Assembly (NCBI GenBank): GCA_958299035.1
Contig: CATQJL010000316.1
Coordinates: forward strand, 45,071,585-45,135,584
Direction: 5' to 3'
DNA length: 64,000 nucleotides
Origin: Cylicocyclus nassatus
Taxonomy: Eukaryota; Nematoda; Chromadorea; Rhabditida; Strongylidae
Within the stretch, counting starts at the first letter, position 1. Each line of letters starts with the position of its first letter. The position numbers and the translations under genes were made by a program. Under the pieces are notes generated by a model. That model ran no database searches. It saw only the letters and a list, made by a program, of their open reading frames with translations, and was not told the origin of the DNA. This document shows, piece by piece, positions 21,207 to 33,989 of the stretch.

Positions 21207-24200
21207 GATAAAGCTTAATCAATTCTAGCCTGCCAATAATGCCAAAAATACTCCTTGATCTCCAACATAAATGAAGGAAAAAACACAGGGCGAGAAAACA
21301 ATGATTCATGAGAGTTTCTAATCAGAAATTCATTCAAAATGAATAATTTCAGCTTTCACATGGAGGACTGCTTTCAAAGAGCAAATCTGGAAGGAACTTG
21401 TCAGATGTGAAAGTGAGAAGAGCACTATTTATGGCGCTCCGATTCTTTGAGGGCACTCGCACGAGTGAGAGTATGTGAATGGCTGAAATTGGGCGAAAGT
21501 CGCAACAATTGCAGACAGTTTGACCTCAATGTACCCATCTGGCAATGCAGTCCGAATGAGCACTTGAGCTACAATCAAAGGGAAAATTGCATATATCATA
21601 CTGCTCTTAACTGGAAAGATACTGGGAAAAATCAGTTATGCCTTGCTTTCTGAAAGAAATTCTGTAGCAGTAACTTTCTAATCACAAGGAAATAATACTT
21701 GTTGACCGTGGCCAATCATACAATCATGTAATGATTCGTATCAAAAAATTAATGCTTCAATGCTTTTAACGCTGATTTGGATACTGTCTTCCTTAACTAC
21801 GAAACTAACCTGGATGGATTTGAGATTATTTTTTCAATAATGATTTGCGCTGCAGAAAATCAAAACCAGCAATAAAAAATTTTCTTTCTTCTTTGAATGC
21901 TGCATATGATTTGTATAGGTACAAATACAACAGTACCCCTTCTAAGACTCTCCTCAGTAGCTTCAGATGGTAAACTGGAACTTCGGTTTTTAACTACTCG
22001 AAAGTACTCAAATTTTCTACAAAAAAAGTTCATAACTCCCTTCAAAGGTCGTTTCGCAGATATCGAGCACAGAATTAGAATCAGCGTTTCGAGATGCATC
22101 TTATGGCAAACATCGCATTTCAAATGGTCACGGTTACCTAGTATGCTTTCCTTGTCAGTTCTTTTGCAGATTATTCCAACTAGCCTGGTCTTACACGAGC
22201 ATTCGGTATTTTTTCTCTGAGAAATTACTGAGATTCGAACTTGATAGCCCATCATATGTATGCATAATTCTATAGAATATAGTACTTTCTATAAAATGGT
22301 CTAACACCAGAATTTAAAAGGTAATTCGATTAGCAAACATAATTACCATTTAACAATGAAAGCAATGTTGTCAACCCGCCAACAAAACACATTTAGCATA
22401 TGTTAGAATCACTGACAACAAACAAGATAGTCATAAATATAACCTCCTTGTTCAAGCATAACCATTACGTTCTTGTCTTCTCCTGCTTTCCGACTCTCCA
22501 CTCTCTTGCAAAAGTTCCATTGTTTGATGCTCCTATCATTATGTACACATTCGCGACGCAACAGCATGGCGTAAACATTTTTTCACATGTTCTCACTCAG
22601 AGTTAATTTGTTCAAAATTCAGAAAACCTGTTGGCAAAAAAGATTCCAATAAATTCGTTAACAAAAGCGGCGACTGGGAAAGGAAATGAACTAACTTCCA
22701 CAGACTGCCACTGTGTCCGCCGATGCTAATAGGGTTACTGAGTTTTGTAGCAAGATACTCAGCTGATTGTTTCGATTTATTTTAGTGATTTAATGAAATA
22801 TAATCAATGTTCTATCTCAATACACATACTAGAGAATGATTCGAAACGAAATCATTAGGTCGATTGGAAATGACCAGAAAATCGAAGCTACCCAAGGGAC
22901 ATTATCAGCAAGAACTCCCTTCGTCCGAAAAGAGTAGATCGTGAAGCGATGTTGAAATAAGATGAGACATTCCATCATTTTCAGCGACTAGGATTCAAAA
23001 ATACAATGTAGGCATTTCGTTTATCAGCTCGTATTCAACGGTAGCGTATGATTTTCCTTTCAATTTGTACGAAATTTTTGGAATCCATGGAGTTACAATT
23101 TTTCAAAAACGTTGGTGCCAGACTTATGGACCAACATAATAGAACCGTACTCACTTCCCTTCAAAAAATTAGTGACCATACTGTGTACTGAGATAGCTCT
23201 ATAACAGCAAGCCAATGCGCCGATCCTGTGCACCTGGTAGAAGGAGTCTAGCGATGATTTTGGAAGACCACATTCAGGCCGAGTTCCAAAAAGATTAGTG
23301 TCAAAACTAAAGCAGGCAAATATACCGCACGGAAAAGAAGTGCAGTCTTCGATTTTGATTCGTGGATCGCTTTACAGCTTCTTTTTTGTAATTCTTTGAT
23401 TTATATGGTGCGGAAAAAGTACTGCCTCCAGCTTGGCTAGTGAAATACCTCAAACATAAAGCAGATTCGTAGTTTTTTGATTCCCATACGTAGGCGAGAT
23501 CCTTGAGATCAGATAAAGATAAGTTTGATTCAAAATTGTTCCCTTTTGTCCCATTGAACGAGTGATAACAGCGCGCAAGAACACTAACGATGCGCCGATA
23601 GCACCGCGATTTTGAACCGTAACTATACTACCTGCATTGATATAAAGTTCAAATTGAGCTGGTGTGTAGCGCATGACCTCTTCTCCAATAATCCATACCG
23701 ATTACAGAATTATAGATTTGTGATTCTTTTTTTGGTCAAATAAGGAAGATTATATCACACGCAGATCGCAAAAATTCTTGAAAAGAGGCGAATCATGACT
23801 GCGCTTGCTTAATGAATTGGATTCAAAGTATGATTCGAAATTCCAGATTCCAATAAAAAGTAACAGGAATGATGAAAAGAGCATCGGACTTTGTCTACAT
23901 CACGACTGGAGCGATAAACGATTATACCTAGTTTCTGTGCCACGTTTTCTGATCGCATTCTGTTGCTCCGCAGCCACTTTCTCGTTAGAAAAATTCACAG
24001 CTTTTTTCCTAGTGCACATACTGACTAGCTACTTTCAGCATATTTCGGAATCCACTATCACACTCCTTAAGCAGTAGAGGATTTCTCAAGTTCGCGTGAA
24101 AACAAAAAAAAATTCCTAAAAATCCTCACACTTCTTCACATTTGTAAAGTGGAGTGGCAAGATTTGATATGAGATGCGCTGCGAGAAGGGTTCCGCCGCC

Positions 24201-24928
24201 GGGTGGAATTGTACAATTTTGAAGCTAGTTTTTGTAAAATGCTAGAATATGTTCACATCTAGGGAATTAGTCAAATTCACCAGAAAAACCTGTAAATTAC
24301 GCCGATTTTCTAAACTTTATTTGGAGGGACAGTATTTTTTTCCATACTCTGTAATCATAATGGAAAGCTCAACAGAAGCAAAACTAAAGGTCTCCGCCAA
24401 ATGATGAAGATCGGATATTGTGAATGTATAAGTCTCCAGCGCACAACGTTGCCGGAACTTATTGTGCATTCATTCTTCCACCTCTATGACCCACATATTC
24501 GCCCTTACTATTCATCCTGCGGCGCCAAGGAACATTTATTCGGCGCTCTTCCTGATCAATATGTATATACACAATTGCTAATATGTGATCCAATCAGTGT
24601 TGGGAAGCTTCCAAGAAAACATTTAGACATATCATCACAAACAAAAAGTTTCCAGAAAAAGTCGAGATCTATGTCATTAGAAAGCAATATATCCGTAACA
24701 TATGAGATCAATGTAATCTGATAGCTGGAAATCGACCCAGTAACAATCTTGTAGAAGTCTCATACCCGACATGGCTCGTCCTCGATTCCAGAATCACAAA
24801 GAGACTGATCTTGGCCAACCAAACCTAAAATTACAGATGAAGTCAATAAATTTAAGTTACCAAAAAGGCAATCGGATTTATTCTTTATTACTTGGGCAGA
24901 GTTCACGCGATTTCATCGCCGCGATTCG
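21207..24928. other. Intergenic, no supported gene
   Basis: Several open frames of 70-130 codons exist (for example 21860-22255 minus and 24401-24721 plus), but none shows a motif or splice context. The part 21900-22200 resembles the CGTTTCGCAGATA..GAATCAGCGTTT block of the PIF/Harbinger-like arms and is likely an old copy. Confidence 0.4.
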
Positions 24929-25083
24929 CCCAACAAGACAAACAGTTACAAGTCCATTGCATGTCTATCATCTTGCATTTCGGTCGTGATAGTTAGCCAC
25001 GACTGGTCGTTTTGTAGAACTATCACAACCGAAATGCAAGATGATCGACATACAAGAGACTTGTAACTGTTTGTCTTGTTGGG
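24929..25083. repeat. Near-perfect 66-bp-arm hairpin
   Basis: The left arm 24929-24994 (CCCAACAAGACAAACAGTTA on) is mirrored by 25018-25083 (ends GTTTGTCTTGTTGGG), with a 23-nt loop and few mismatches. Weaker mirror similarity continues outside. A further 20-nt palindrome, GGGGACG / CGTCCCC arms at 25092-25111, lies just outside the right arm. The high arm identity suggests a young insertion. I could not fix ends or target duplication. Confidence 0.85.
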
Positions 25084-25419
25084 AGAACGGCGGGGACGAA
25101 ATTGCGTCCCCATTCTCTAAAGTAGCGAATTTATAAGCGGCTAAGTGTGATGATTGCTCAAATAACTCTTACACACATTGATTAGGACATTTTTAGACCT
25201 AAAACTTGAATAAGCCTTTAGGCGTTATTCGGGATCTTTCTTAGGCTACTCATTTTGACTATTATGGTTATCGGTAAAGATTTAGAAGTATCACACAAGT
25301 CATTCGGAAGAGGTGAAGCTCGATGAGCTAGCTTGTGATCGAAAAAATTTCGTAGAAGTATCCTCCTCCCTCTTCGAGACCCCCCTCTCTCATTTTTTCA
25401 CTGCTATACTCCGACTATA

Positions 25420-28400
25420 CTAACCTTGTGCTTCACGCTGTCGTTCTGAGAGATGGTGTGTGTCCATGCTCACACTTCCGAAGACTCGTCTCCTGGCCGG
25501 ACGAGTCGATTTATCATAGATGAACAGCGCTAGGTATACACCATTGAAGCCAAATTGAAGATAGTAAGGCACCTGAAATATCTCAGATTCTTCGCAGGAA
25601 TCTTTAGCTCCAATTTCCCGCTACTAACCTGAGCAACGATTCTGTAAATATAGAACATCTCGCTCTCGCTATACTTTATAATCCCCAGTATCAAAGCCAA
25701 TCTAGAGAGGTTTTCTGGTGCATTGAGGCCGACGTCGATGAGTGCGATGATAAGCCATCGCCAGAGATAAGAAGAGTTTCGCTGAAATAAGGGACATAGA
25801 GGAAAATATTGCAGAGCTTGCTTTTAAGATTGACTCAAGTTAATATTTCATTCAACAAATCGACTTTGAGCTTACCGCGCAGAATTCTCAGGCATTGACG
25901 CCTTCATCTCCGACAAAACTCGCATTTATCTCACCTGACTGAATAAGGTGCACTCTTATTGACTGTGACTCTTTTGGTATCAAAGAAGAAGCAGCCTCGT
26001 CTGCTACGATATTTAATCTTGACTTGCTCTCACACCCCTAGACGCTCAAGTTTTTCATTTCTCAGAAGTGCTTCTTGAGTACGAATTGCGATATTATTGA
26101 CAACCTATCGACACCCAGTCATCCATATTGACGAGTTTACAAAACTCATTGATCTTGCTACACGACGATTTGACAAGTTGTGAGCGAGAAGAGTTCTGAG
26201 AAATTATTTCAAATAATGTAATCTCTGTGACATTTCTGTATTTCTGTTTCGTGACAAACTTTCCAAATAATCAATGGTGTTAATTTCTGAGAAATCGTAG
26301 ATTTTCTCGATTTAAGCCGTATTACCATGCAACAGCTACAGCTCCACTGAAACACCACTTTTGCTGCTTTCCTCGCTCGTTATCTTTCACATTTCCAGAA
26401 GGAAGTGCAAATGGCTCGCACTTTAACAATTAGTGGTAGTCTAATCATGATTAAAAGCACAGGACTAAAAATGCTCGTAACTTCTTCTTCCAAAGTCTCT
26501 CAGATTTTTTTGAAATGATTGGCGGCATCATGCATTGTTCTCTGTGCAAAATTGATTTAATTTTCCAAAGTTCTAACGAAAAGCTGCCTAAACCCCACTG
26601 CGTATGCGCTAATGTAGTCTAATTTGTAGTATGCGGCAATTTGAGAACGTTGCGCAGGATCAGAAGTTTAATAGTCAGCTTTGCAGACCATAGTTTTGAA
26701 TATACTACACTGACCAGAATTATCAAAATTAATTTTTAGTACCTGTGAGCGAGGTGAGAAGTTCCGTCGTAGATCTGGCTCTTGTGGCTTGGTGACATCC
26801 ATTCTGAAGTAAAGGCCAAAAAGGACGGAAGCGTCAACATAAACGATAGTGAGGGTTGGAATCACAAATGAGCTGCAAAAGTCCATTGAATTCATGAAAT
26901 TGACCTAGTCCATTAAATTCATGAAATAACCTAATTTACTTACCAGACAATCTCTATAAGGAGGAAAATCTTGTTCACTAGTTGTGAGTTGAAAAGTGAA
27001 CGCGTCGTGCATCCACCCTGCAAGACAAAAATTCGCAAAATTATCGCCATGATACTACAGAAAAGTGGCAGTTCACAAACTCACAGATGGATCATTTTCT
27101 ACTGATACAAGAAGCCAAGCATTACACAGAACAGCGACGCATACAACTACGCACATCACCTGAATTTGTTCAAATTTATGCAAACCACCGCAGAATCAAA
27201 ATACAATCCAGAAAAGAAGATGAAAGCTGGATTGACCACACAGTAAAGTTCAGATTGCTATTAACGATAGCAAGGTTTCAGAATGCCTTCCAAAAGAGTG
27301 ATTTTGTTACTTATCAATTTAGCTAATCTGAATGCCTCAACCATATTGACAGTTATGTTCTGTGCGGATGTCTCGATCTTTTTGCTGTGAAAAACAGATG
27401 AAATGATAGAGAACGCAAATCAAGGACATTATTAAAGAGCCCTAAATAGCCTCTGCTTTTCCGTATTTCTGTGAATAATGACAGTGGATTGTCCTACATA
27501 AGCATGCTATTTATGGACATAATACACATAAATACGAATAGTGAAAAGATCGTTTTCTCCAATATTTAACTGATACCAGTTTCATTGCCCTGCTCCTTCT
27601 TCAAAGTGCGAAATTTGGGCAAGGGACTTAGACTTTAAATGCATTCTGCACTCGTTGCAGCACTACACCGAACCTGGTATGAGTTTGATAGTATTGTCAT
27701 ATCATGTGATATGGGCCACCTTATTACTGCAATCTTTCAAAATGCCTTAACATCACGACAAGGCCGATTCTTCGATTACTGCAGTTTCGGACCAAAGTCT
27801 TTTTCGCTTTGTCAAATTTACGACCCACCCGTGAGTCGTACTGTCCGAAATGGTAGCCTTTTTGGAAGAAATTTAATACATATCTCCGAGGATTTCAAGG
27901 GCTATCGAAGGCGCTGATTACCAAAATATGATTTATTTCAGTTTTCGGCAGTATTCGGTAAGTTTACGGTAGTCATTCTGTACGAACCTAACATCATGGA
28001 TTTTCGTGGAAAATTATGTTTTGGGGTTAATACAGGTGCTGATCACGAATGTAGTGCCCACTTTGTTCACTCTCATAACAGTGGGACTACGGTAGCAGTA
28101 CGGTAGAATTTTCGTAAGAATCAAGAAACTGTTGTAAGAAGGCGGTATTAGAATTTGAGACTATTAGTTTCGTAATCAGCATGCTAAAAAACCTATACAT
28201 GTAACGTTTGAGCTTCCTGGGATGAACAACGCCAAAAATCAATTAAATCGAAAATCAATAAAATCGGTAATTTTTGATGGGCTGACATCAGTCTCGTGCC
28301 CTCCCTGTGTTTCTCGTGCATGAAACTTGATTTTGCAAAACAGCACCACTCTGCGAAAAATTTGAGCTAAAATCTGTGCCTTACCTCTATCTACGGTATA

Positions 28401-31400
28401 CCTAACGTAATATTACTTTACAGTATCCCGAACCCGGACCATTCTGGCTGGAGCTTCGCCAAGGTGTCCACAATCATGTGCCAGAACCCCGTAGAATTCC
28501 GTCGTATACTGGCAAAGCTAGAGCTTCAGGAATCTTACGACCCACCGGTGGGTCGTATTGTCCAAAACGGCAGAAGACGTACGACCCACCGGTGGGTCGT
28601 ATTGTCTTGAGTGTGCTAATAACTCTTTTCTGCAACCAACTGACGACCATACAAGTGATTATCGCGACAGCAGAAAAAGACTTACAAGAATTTGTGCACT
28701 TCTGGCCAAGTATTGTGGGTCCTTTACGCTATAAACAGTTCAACCCGGAATAACTTCTCAAACTTCGCGAAAGTTCGATTCCTCTTTTGAAATTATTGAA
28801 GCATAGAAAGCATAACCATTTTGATGGCGATTGGATGAAGTAAATATCTCGATGCTCTACCATGGGCGGTTACTGTCCTCTTGTGATGTTAGGGTTCCCC
28901 AGATTTAGGTTCTTTAATAGTTAACATGAGGCTAATGGGGTTTGAAAAAATATACCGCGATAGAAGTTGAACATTAACATACCATAATACGAAAGATGAT
29001 TATTTACGTACGGAGCCCTCTGACATTCAGGAATAAACAACTTCCCGCCGAATCATCACCTCAACCGCGGAGCTGTGATAAAAGTGGAGAAGCCTAGGAT
29101 GAAATTGATATGCCATTCTTAATGGTCAAATGCTGAGGCAAAAGGATGAACTCATAAAAATGCGTATGCGAGCGTGTTCAGCGCAATTCCAATACCTTAT
29201 TAAATTTTTTTGCGCTGAAATACTTTGCCATGTAGGTTCTTACAAGATAGTCCGCATACGAGCAGATTATGCCAAGAACGCGAATTATGGCTGGATTGAT
29301 TGGAAGAGTATTTTTCAATGGTTGAAGTCTTAAAAAATCACTTTCGAATCGTGATGTGTCACGAATGAATGGAAAGAGTAACTAGGGTAAGCATTACCTT
29401 AACCGGCAGTTTCCAGAGGCGAATGTAGAATAACGGCTTGTACACCGACAGATACCGGAGTGTTGACATCAGTAACCAACTCCAAATGGACACGAATGTG
29501 GAGATATGCATCGAGAAAGTGGCTATCTGAAAGATTCCTACCATTTTGGATTAAACAACACATTCAATTCTAGCATCAATAACTCATGGGAAAATAAATC
29601 AGCTTTGTAGTCGAAAGTAAAATTATAAAAGCTTATTTTCATTCACTGACTGTGGGTGCTTATTAAGTGATCATCTACCGAAATACTGTTCCTTTATCAT
29701 GTACGATAGCAAAAGTAAGGTGAGATTGCGTACCGTGTCTTCCCCCCAGCCCTAAATGTATCTGCGCCACTGTTGCGTTTTGCACTAGCCAGCCATCATC
29801 CTCAGATCACAAAAGTCCTTTTGTTTTTCTGCTACCGCTGTGCTTTTCCTTACATTATTTCTTCATTTATGATTATAGATTTAGCGTCAGCAATCAGCAC
29901 CGTTACCTATTTTATAATGGTGCAATTACATAAATTGGTAGTTGAACTGAGATCTCTACACAGGATTGGCTTGTGGATGAGATAAATTGAATTACTGAGT
30001 TGCCTATCAGAATTGCTTAACCGCAAGAGATAAGAGAGTAAGTATCTGAATTTTTGAATAAATTGCCATATCATTTTTAGAACCATCCCTCAAAATATCA
30101 TCTCTCAACCTTCAAAAACACGCTAGACAGCGACATAATCAGATAGCTACTTATGTCTCTTGTGGATTCCTCATCATGATCATTGAAAAGATGGCTTCCG
30201 AAAATATCACATTTCTTTTTTATGTGGTTAAAATAGGCAAGTAATCGCATGAATCACCTTGCAAACAGCGTTCACACCCTCGACTCCGATGTAATCAGCA
30301 GCCAGCTGAGTTTCTGTGTGAATGCTCAGGATATAGTGGACCAGAATCGACAGCAACGATCCAATGTCAGCCACGGCCATAAAGAAAAGACATAGGCCTA
30401 CACCATTGCTGAAAGAATAGTACGGTCATTTCACTTGTTGACATAATGAGGGACAAACAGTGTGAGAAGGAACATAGGTCTTGCAACAAGATTCCAAAAA
30501 TTTGTGTAAAACACTTGTCCACCCTTAACTTTGGATTTCGTTGAGATATAGGTTGTATTTCAATACACAAAAACAAATTTTAACACTGAAAAAAGCAATA
30601 AATCAAAGAATAATCTTGAACTCATAAATTATTATATTCGTAGATAAATGCAATCGACATGAATATGCCTTGGTCAAAAAAGGGTAAAAAAACTAAAATA
30701 TATAGCTACGCGCGTCGCATTCGTGCCAGCACCATGCTAGCACCGCGCTCGCACCGCGAAAGCAATCAACCCGCCCCGTATTGATCGGCCGAGGTTCCAT
30801 CGCGCTGGCATGGCGCTGGCACAGCCTTAGTATATGGATATTGTAGATACAGCTCAACCAAAATCAACGCAGGTTCTATCAAACCCTTTGAGCAGTTTTC
30901 AAAATTGGAGGCCATTTTGTCACCTATTTATCAATTTCTGTTGAACCACTGGAGACATTATTTACTATCATTAAATTGAATCAAACAAGTTCATATGATA
31001 TTGATTTTAATTTTTTTCCATGATGGTGCGCGACTTACTTCAGGATCTGTTGGGGTGTCTCATAATTTTTCACCGTTTTTAGCTTAAAGATCAGCATTTC
31101 TCGAGAACTGGGGCACCTACGAAGGATACAAATACCTGGTCGTACTTCTAAATGTATGAGCTATATGATCACGTGTATGGAAGAAGCTCAGGACTTCTAG
31201 GGGCGGAGTTTTCCAACTTACGCCATTCATTCTTTCTTTATTTCTAGCCATGAAAAAAAAATTACGAAAAGTGTACAATGTTCGATTTATCAAGCATATG
31301 CTAGGATGAATGGGGAATTTGAAAATGGTAAAAAAATTATGAGACACCCTAATTCTTAGGTAAGTTTTAACCCCACCTGTACATGTCTGAGCACTTCTTC

Positions 31401-31558
31401 GACAGTCTACACATTCGATACAGGACGAAAGCATTGCAAGGAATTCCAATCACAATCGCAGCCGTGTAAAGGACATAACAGGAGAAGACGACGGTGACAA
31501 TGAGATCAGAAGGTTCGTAGTGCATTCCATCGGCATCATGACTGTCGTTAGTTGGCAT
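25420..31558 (-). CDS. Rhodopsin-like seven-helix receptor (GPCR), helix-4 exon not placed
   Basis: Seven exons are supported: 31558-31377, 30408-30258, 29526-29398, 27017-26944, 26872-26743, 25781-25629, 25572-25420. Phases join correctly and give 323 aa. Helix 1 ends GIPCNAFVLYRM. Helix 2 has FFMAVADIGSLLSILVHY, the LxxxAxAD signature. Helix 3 ends STLRYLSVYKP, with L in place of D in the DRY motif. Helix 5 is IEIVCSFVIPTLTIVYVDAS. Helix 6 is WRWLIIALIDVGLNAP. Helix 7 is VPYYLQFGFNGVYLALFIY. The tail ends REAQG and a TAG at 25420-25422. No helix 4 lies between exons 3 and 4, where 2.4 kb holds repeats, so one exon is missed or lost. The family resembles nematode peptide-type receptors; the ligand is unknown. 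The final GGTTAG could instead be a donor site. Confidence 0.8.
27751..28612. mobile_element. Probable TTAA-type palindromic element 3
   Basis: The left edge is TTAA at 27747-27750 followed by CATCACGAC, which resembles the CACGTTGACGAC end of element 1. The right edge GTCTTGAGTGTGCTAAT (28602-28619) is a decayed match to the GTCGTCAACGTGTTAAT type of end. Three related 22-nt palindromes lie inside, one near the left (27819-27840) and two at the right end. Boundaries are inferred by analogy. It lies in the receptor intron that should hold the helix-4 exon. Confidence 0.4.
28536..28601. repeat. Paired 22-nt perfect palindromes with 22-nt spacer (locus 3)
   Basis: Identical perfect palindromes with half-site TACGACCCACC lie at 28536-28557 and 28580-28601, with a spacer 28558-28579 of exactly 22 nt. 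A diverged third copy lies at 27819-27840 in the same orientation and is also followed by a TGTCC.AAA.GG context. Confidence 0.9.
30716..30826. repeat. GC-rich inverted repeat in receptor intron 1
   Basis: GTGCCAGCACCATGCTAGCA at the left is mirrored by GCTGGCATGGCGCTGGCAC at the right; the centre is also GC-rich. It contrasts sharply with the AT-rich intron and is probably a small foldback insertion. Confidence 0.65.
31053..31349. mobile_element. MITE with GGGTGTCTCATAATTTTT ends
   Basis: Inverted ends GGGTGTCTCATAATTTTT / AAAATTATGAGACACCC lie 297 bp apart in receptor intron 1. The right flank is TA, the left TG (possibly a mutated TA), so a Tc1/mariner-type MITE is likely. There is no coding capacity. 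Confidence 0.6.
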
Positions 31559-31573
31559 CTGCAATGAGAAATG
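31559..31573 (-). promoter_or_regulatory. Splice acceptor abutting the receptor start codon
   Basis: The minus strand reads TTTCTCATTGCAG immediately before ATG at 31558, fitting a leader trans-splice acceptor. An in-frame ATG lies 6 nt upstream (31564), but it straddles the acceptor and would be removed by splicing, so I chose 31558. Confidence 0.55.
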
Positions 31574-32120
31574 ATAGGAAAAAGAATGTTGTTGTGGGAG
31601 CGACGAACAGTGAACAGTGAAATGAGTAACTGCTTTTTCAGCTTCACATAGCAGAAAATCAGATTCGAGAAAAACAGACGAAAAACCTGCGACAACAGAT
31701 TGCTAAATACAGAAGAGCAGGAAGTATTAGTAGCCAATATCTGGATAAACAGAAGATTCGTACTTAAAGTGCGTTGCCACAAATTGTCTTCAGAGAAATG
31801 TTCATATTCAAGTACAGAAACTTCCTGAGTAAAACTAAAGACTGGAACATGCAAAAAATTGAGTATTCAGAATAGAGAAGGGACTCCTAGTGGACTCTTC
31901 TAATCTCAAGGCGTCACAACAAATTGAAGAAGTTGTAAACAAAACTTCAGCACCTCTTGCACAAGTGTCACATCTCAAGAAAAACGAGATTAGTTTTTAC
32001 TGCTGCTCAGCCATCTGTTCTTTACGAGATCCATCATCAAAAGATTGAATTCTGCCTCGTCAGTGGGTGTGAGTTAAATCTCTGAATAAATCAAATGTGC
32101 TTTCTTTTTCATATTTGTTA

Positions 32121-32597
32121 CAAGGAATGCATGTTTAGTCGAAGTGGCCTTTTTGACGCGATGTATACCATATTGAAGAGCATAAAATGCTGATTCCAAA
32201 TCTGCCTCCCTTATCTGCAGAACGCTTATGGACAAGAAGTTATGAGCGCTTATTGGAACAAAAAATTGGATGTGCAAGTAGGACATAAATAGCCATAACA
32301 CTTTTTCTAGCTCCTCAATAGAACAATGATAATCATCAAAGCACTTTATTCAAGAAGTGCTCTAAACTAAAGAAAATATATCACACTTGGTTGCATTACT
32401 GGAGGGCTGTTGAGAATTTAGAAAGTCACTTTATTCAAAATGCACATTCAATTTTTGGTTCAAATAAACGCTCATAACTCCTCGCCCATAAACGTTCTGC
32501 AGATAGGGAAGGCAGATTTGGAATCAGCGTATTATGCACTTTAATATGGTGTACATCTCATTTGGAAAGGCCACTTCGACTAAACAAGCTTCACTTG
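32121..32597. mobile_element. PIF/Harbinger-like foldback MITE, copy b
   Basis: This 477-bp copy of the family at 3185-3653 has ends CAAGGAATGCATGTTTAGTC / GACTAAACAAGCTTCACTTG. TTA duplications lie at 32118-32120 and 32598-32600. The two arms span nearly the whole element. It interrupts tandem unit 1. Confidence 0.8.
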
Positions 32598-32664
32598 TTA
32601 GATGAATGAGTTTATTAACAGTAATCACTGTATGACTCACTAAGCGTACTACTGCGAAAGTTAA

Positions 32665-33080
32665 AGGCAGTGTCTCACCAAAATTTAGTTGCCAAAATTT
32701 TTGCATTTTGCAAGCCTGTAGGACCCTGTCTAGCACTGTATGGGCTTAAAATCGCACGAAGTTTCCAAAAACCCCGTTTTCTGGAGGCCCCGCGGAGGCA
32801 ACGTGGACGAGTTGTACCTTCCAACTTCAGCCTCTGCCACAGTGGCAGCAACAGGGTGAGGTGGATGCCAAGTGGAGGAACATGTTCAAACGCGTTAGAA
32901 GGGAGGCTAAAGGAGTCGTCCGCGCGTACCAACTGGCTCTCCGCGTACCACTTTAAGCGAATTTTTCTCAGCGTAGAGGGGGTCAAATTGAGTGGGACTT
33001 GTTGCATTGGCCTATATAGAGGTCCCTATAATAGAATAAGTAAAGATCCCCGCGACCTCAACTTTGGTGAGACACTGCCT
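32665..33080. mobile_element. TTAA-type element, AGGCAGT family, copy 2
   Basis: The 416-bp element has inverted ends AGGCAGTGTCTCACCAAA / TTTGGTGAGACACTGCCT. Perfect TTAA lies on both sides (32661-32664, 33081-33084). Unlike the copy at 13042-13481, the interior is not a long palindrome; it contains GC-rich unique sequence. No transposase. Confidence 0.8.
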
Positions 33081-33989
33081 TTAAATAACTGAATTGACAA
33101 ATACAAAATTTTTGAGCACGCGTAAACAAATGAGTGCCAATTATACAAAAATATATGGTGACTTAACGTTAGGGAAAAGTTCTACTCCTTGCAACTATTT
33201 ATGAAAGGTTTCACATGATTGCGGTGATATTCGCAGCACTTTACTTGCTCTTTCCGAAGCTAACGGATATGTACTGGAATGAAACTCTTACAATGTCACA
33301 CTTTGAAGCCCTTAAATAAAGTCCGAAAAAAGTGCGGTTGCTCAGAAAACATTCTTAGAAGAAATTCCATAGTATGCTAGTGAAAGTGGACGTATAATGA
33401 GCTAGCACATGCACAGTGTTGCTTTGACGTAAAGATAGCACTTTCCGTATTCGGTTAAAGAGTCAAGGACGCATGCATAGAGAATTCAAACTAGCGCTTT
33501 TTCATCCGCTTACTAATTTAAGGCTCGTCTTTTCCAAGAGGCCTGCATCATCTTACAAAATCTGGATTATCCTTCCAAATTATTGAATTTAGATTATTTT
33601 TTCAATAAGCCAATATGCACGAACATATAGTTGCAAGAGTCAGCGGTCAAACGACTGAATGGGCAGATGGTGAATGCGCATCCTGTATCAGCGCGGTAGC
33701 TTCAGAGAAAAAATGAAGCTAACCACAAGTGGATGATTTAATGATAACTTTGTTATGTAGAGCTACAAAACGAGCGCATAGATGCTGAATGTCAGACCAA
33801 AAAAACGTTTGATGGGAAAATACTATAGCTTGTAAGCCTTCAGGGTGTGCGTCAGTATTCACATTTATTGCTACCCTTGCTATCTAGAGTCGCAGAAAAT
33901 TATACGTAACGAGTACGTAGATGAAAACAAGCTGGATATCATCTTGACGTAGTGATTGATGCTCAATACTCTCGAACAGAAAAACACCT

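Noticed and set aside
24401..24721. 106-codon plus-strand frame
   Set aside because: Composition looks random and no family resemblance was seen.
27316..27393. Candidate receptor exon on the minus strand reading KKIETSAQNITVNMVEAFR
   Set aside because: It has a good acceptor, but the needed phase does not fit exon 3 (phase 0), and the peptide is not membrane-spanning, so it cannot be helix 4.
28536..28601. CRISPR-like repeat-spacer arrangement
   Set aside because: There are only two repeats per locus, the genome is eukaryotic with introns, no cas genes are present, and the palindromes belong to transposon ends.
28620..28720. Hydrophobic minus-strand frame SFSAVAIITCMVVSWLQ as helix 4
   Set aside because: Donor context (AGA/GTTATT) is poor and the preceding residues are unlike the helix 3-4 loop; kept only as a weak possibility.
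28770..28790. GTTCGATTCC resembling a tRNA T-loop
   Set aside because: No matching acceptor, D or anticodon stems around it; no tRNA was found anywhere in the window by eye.
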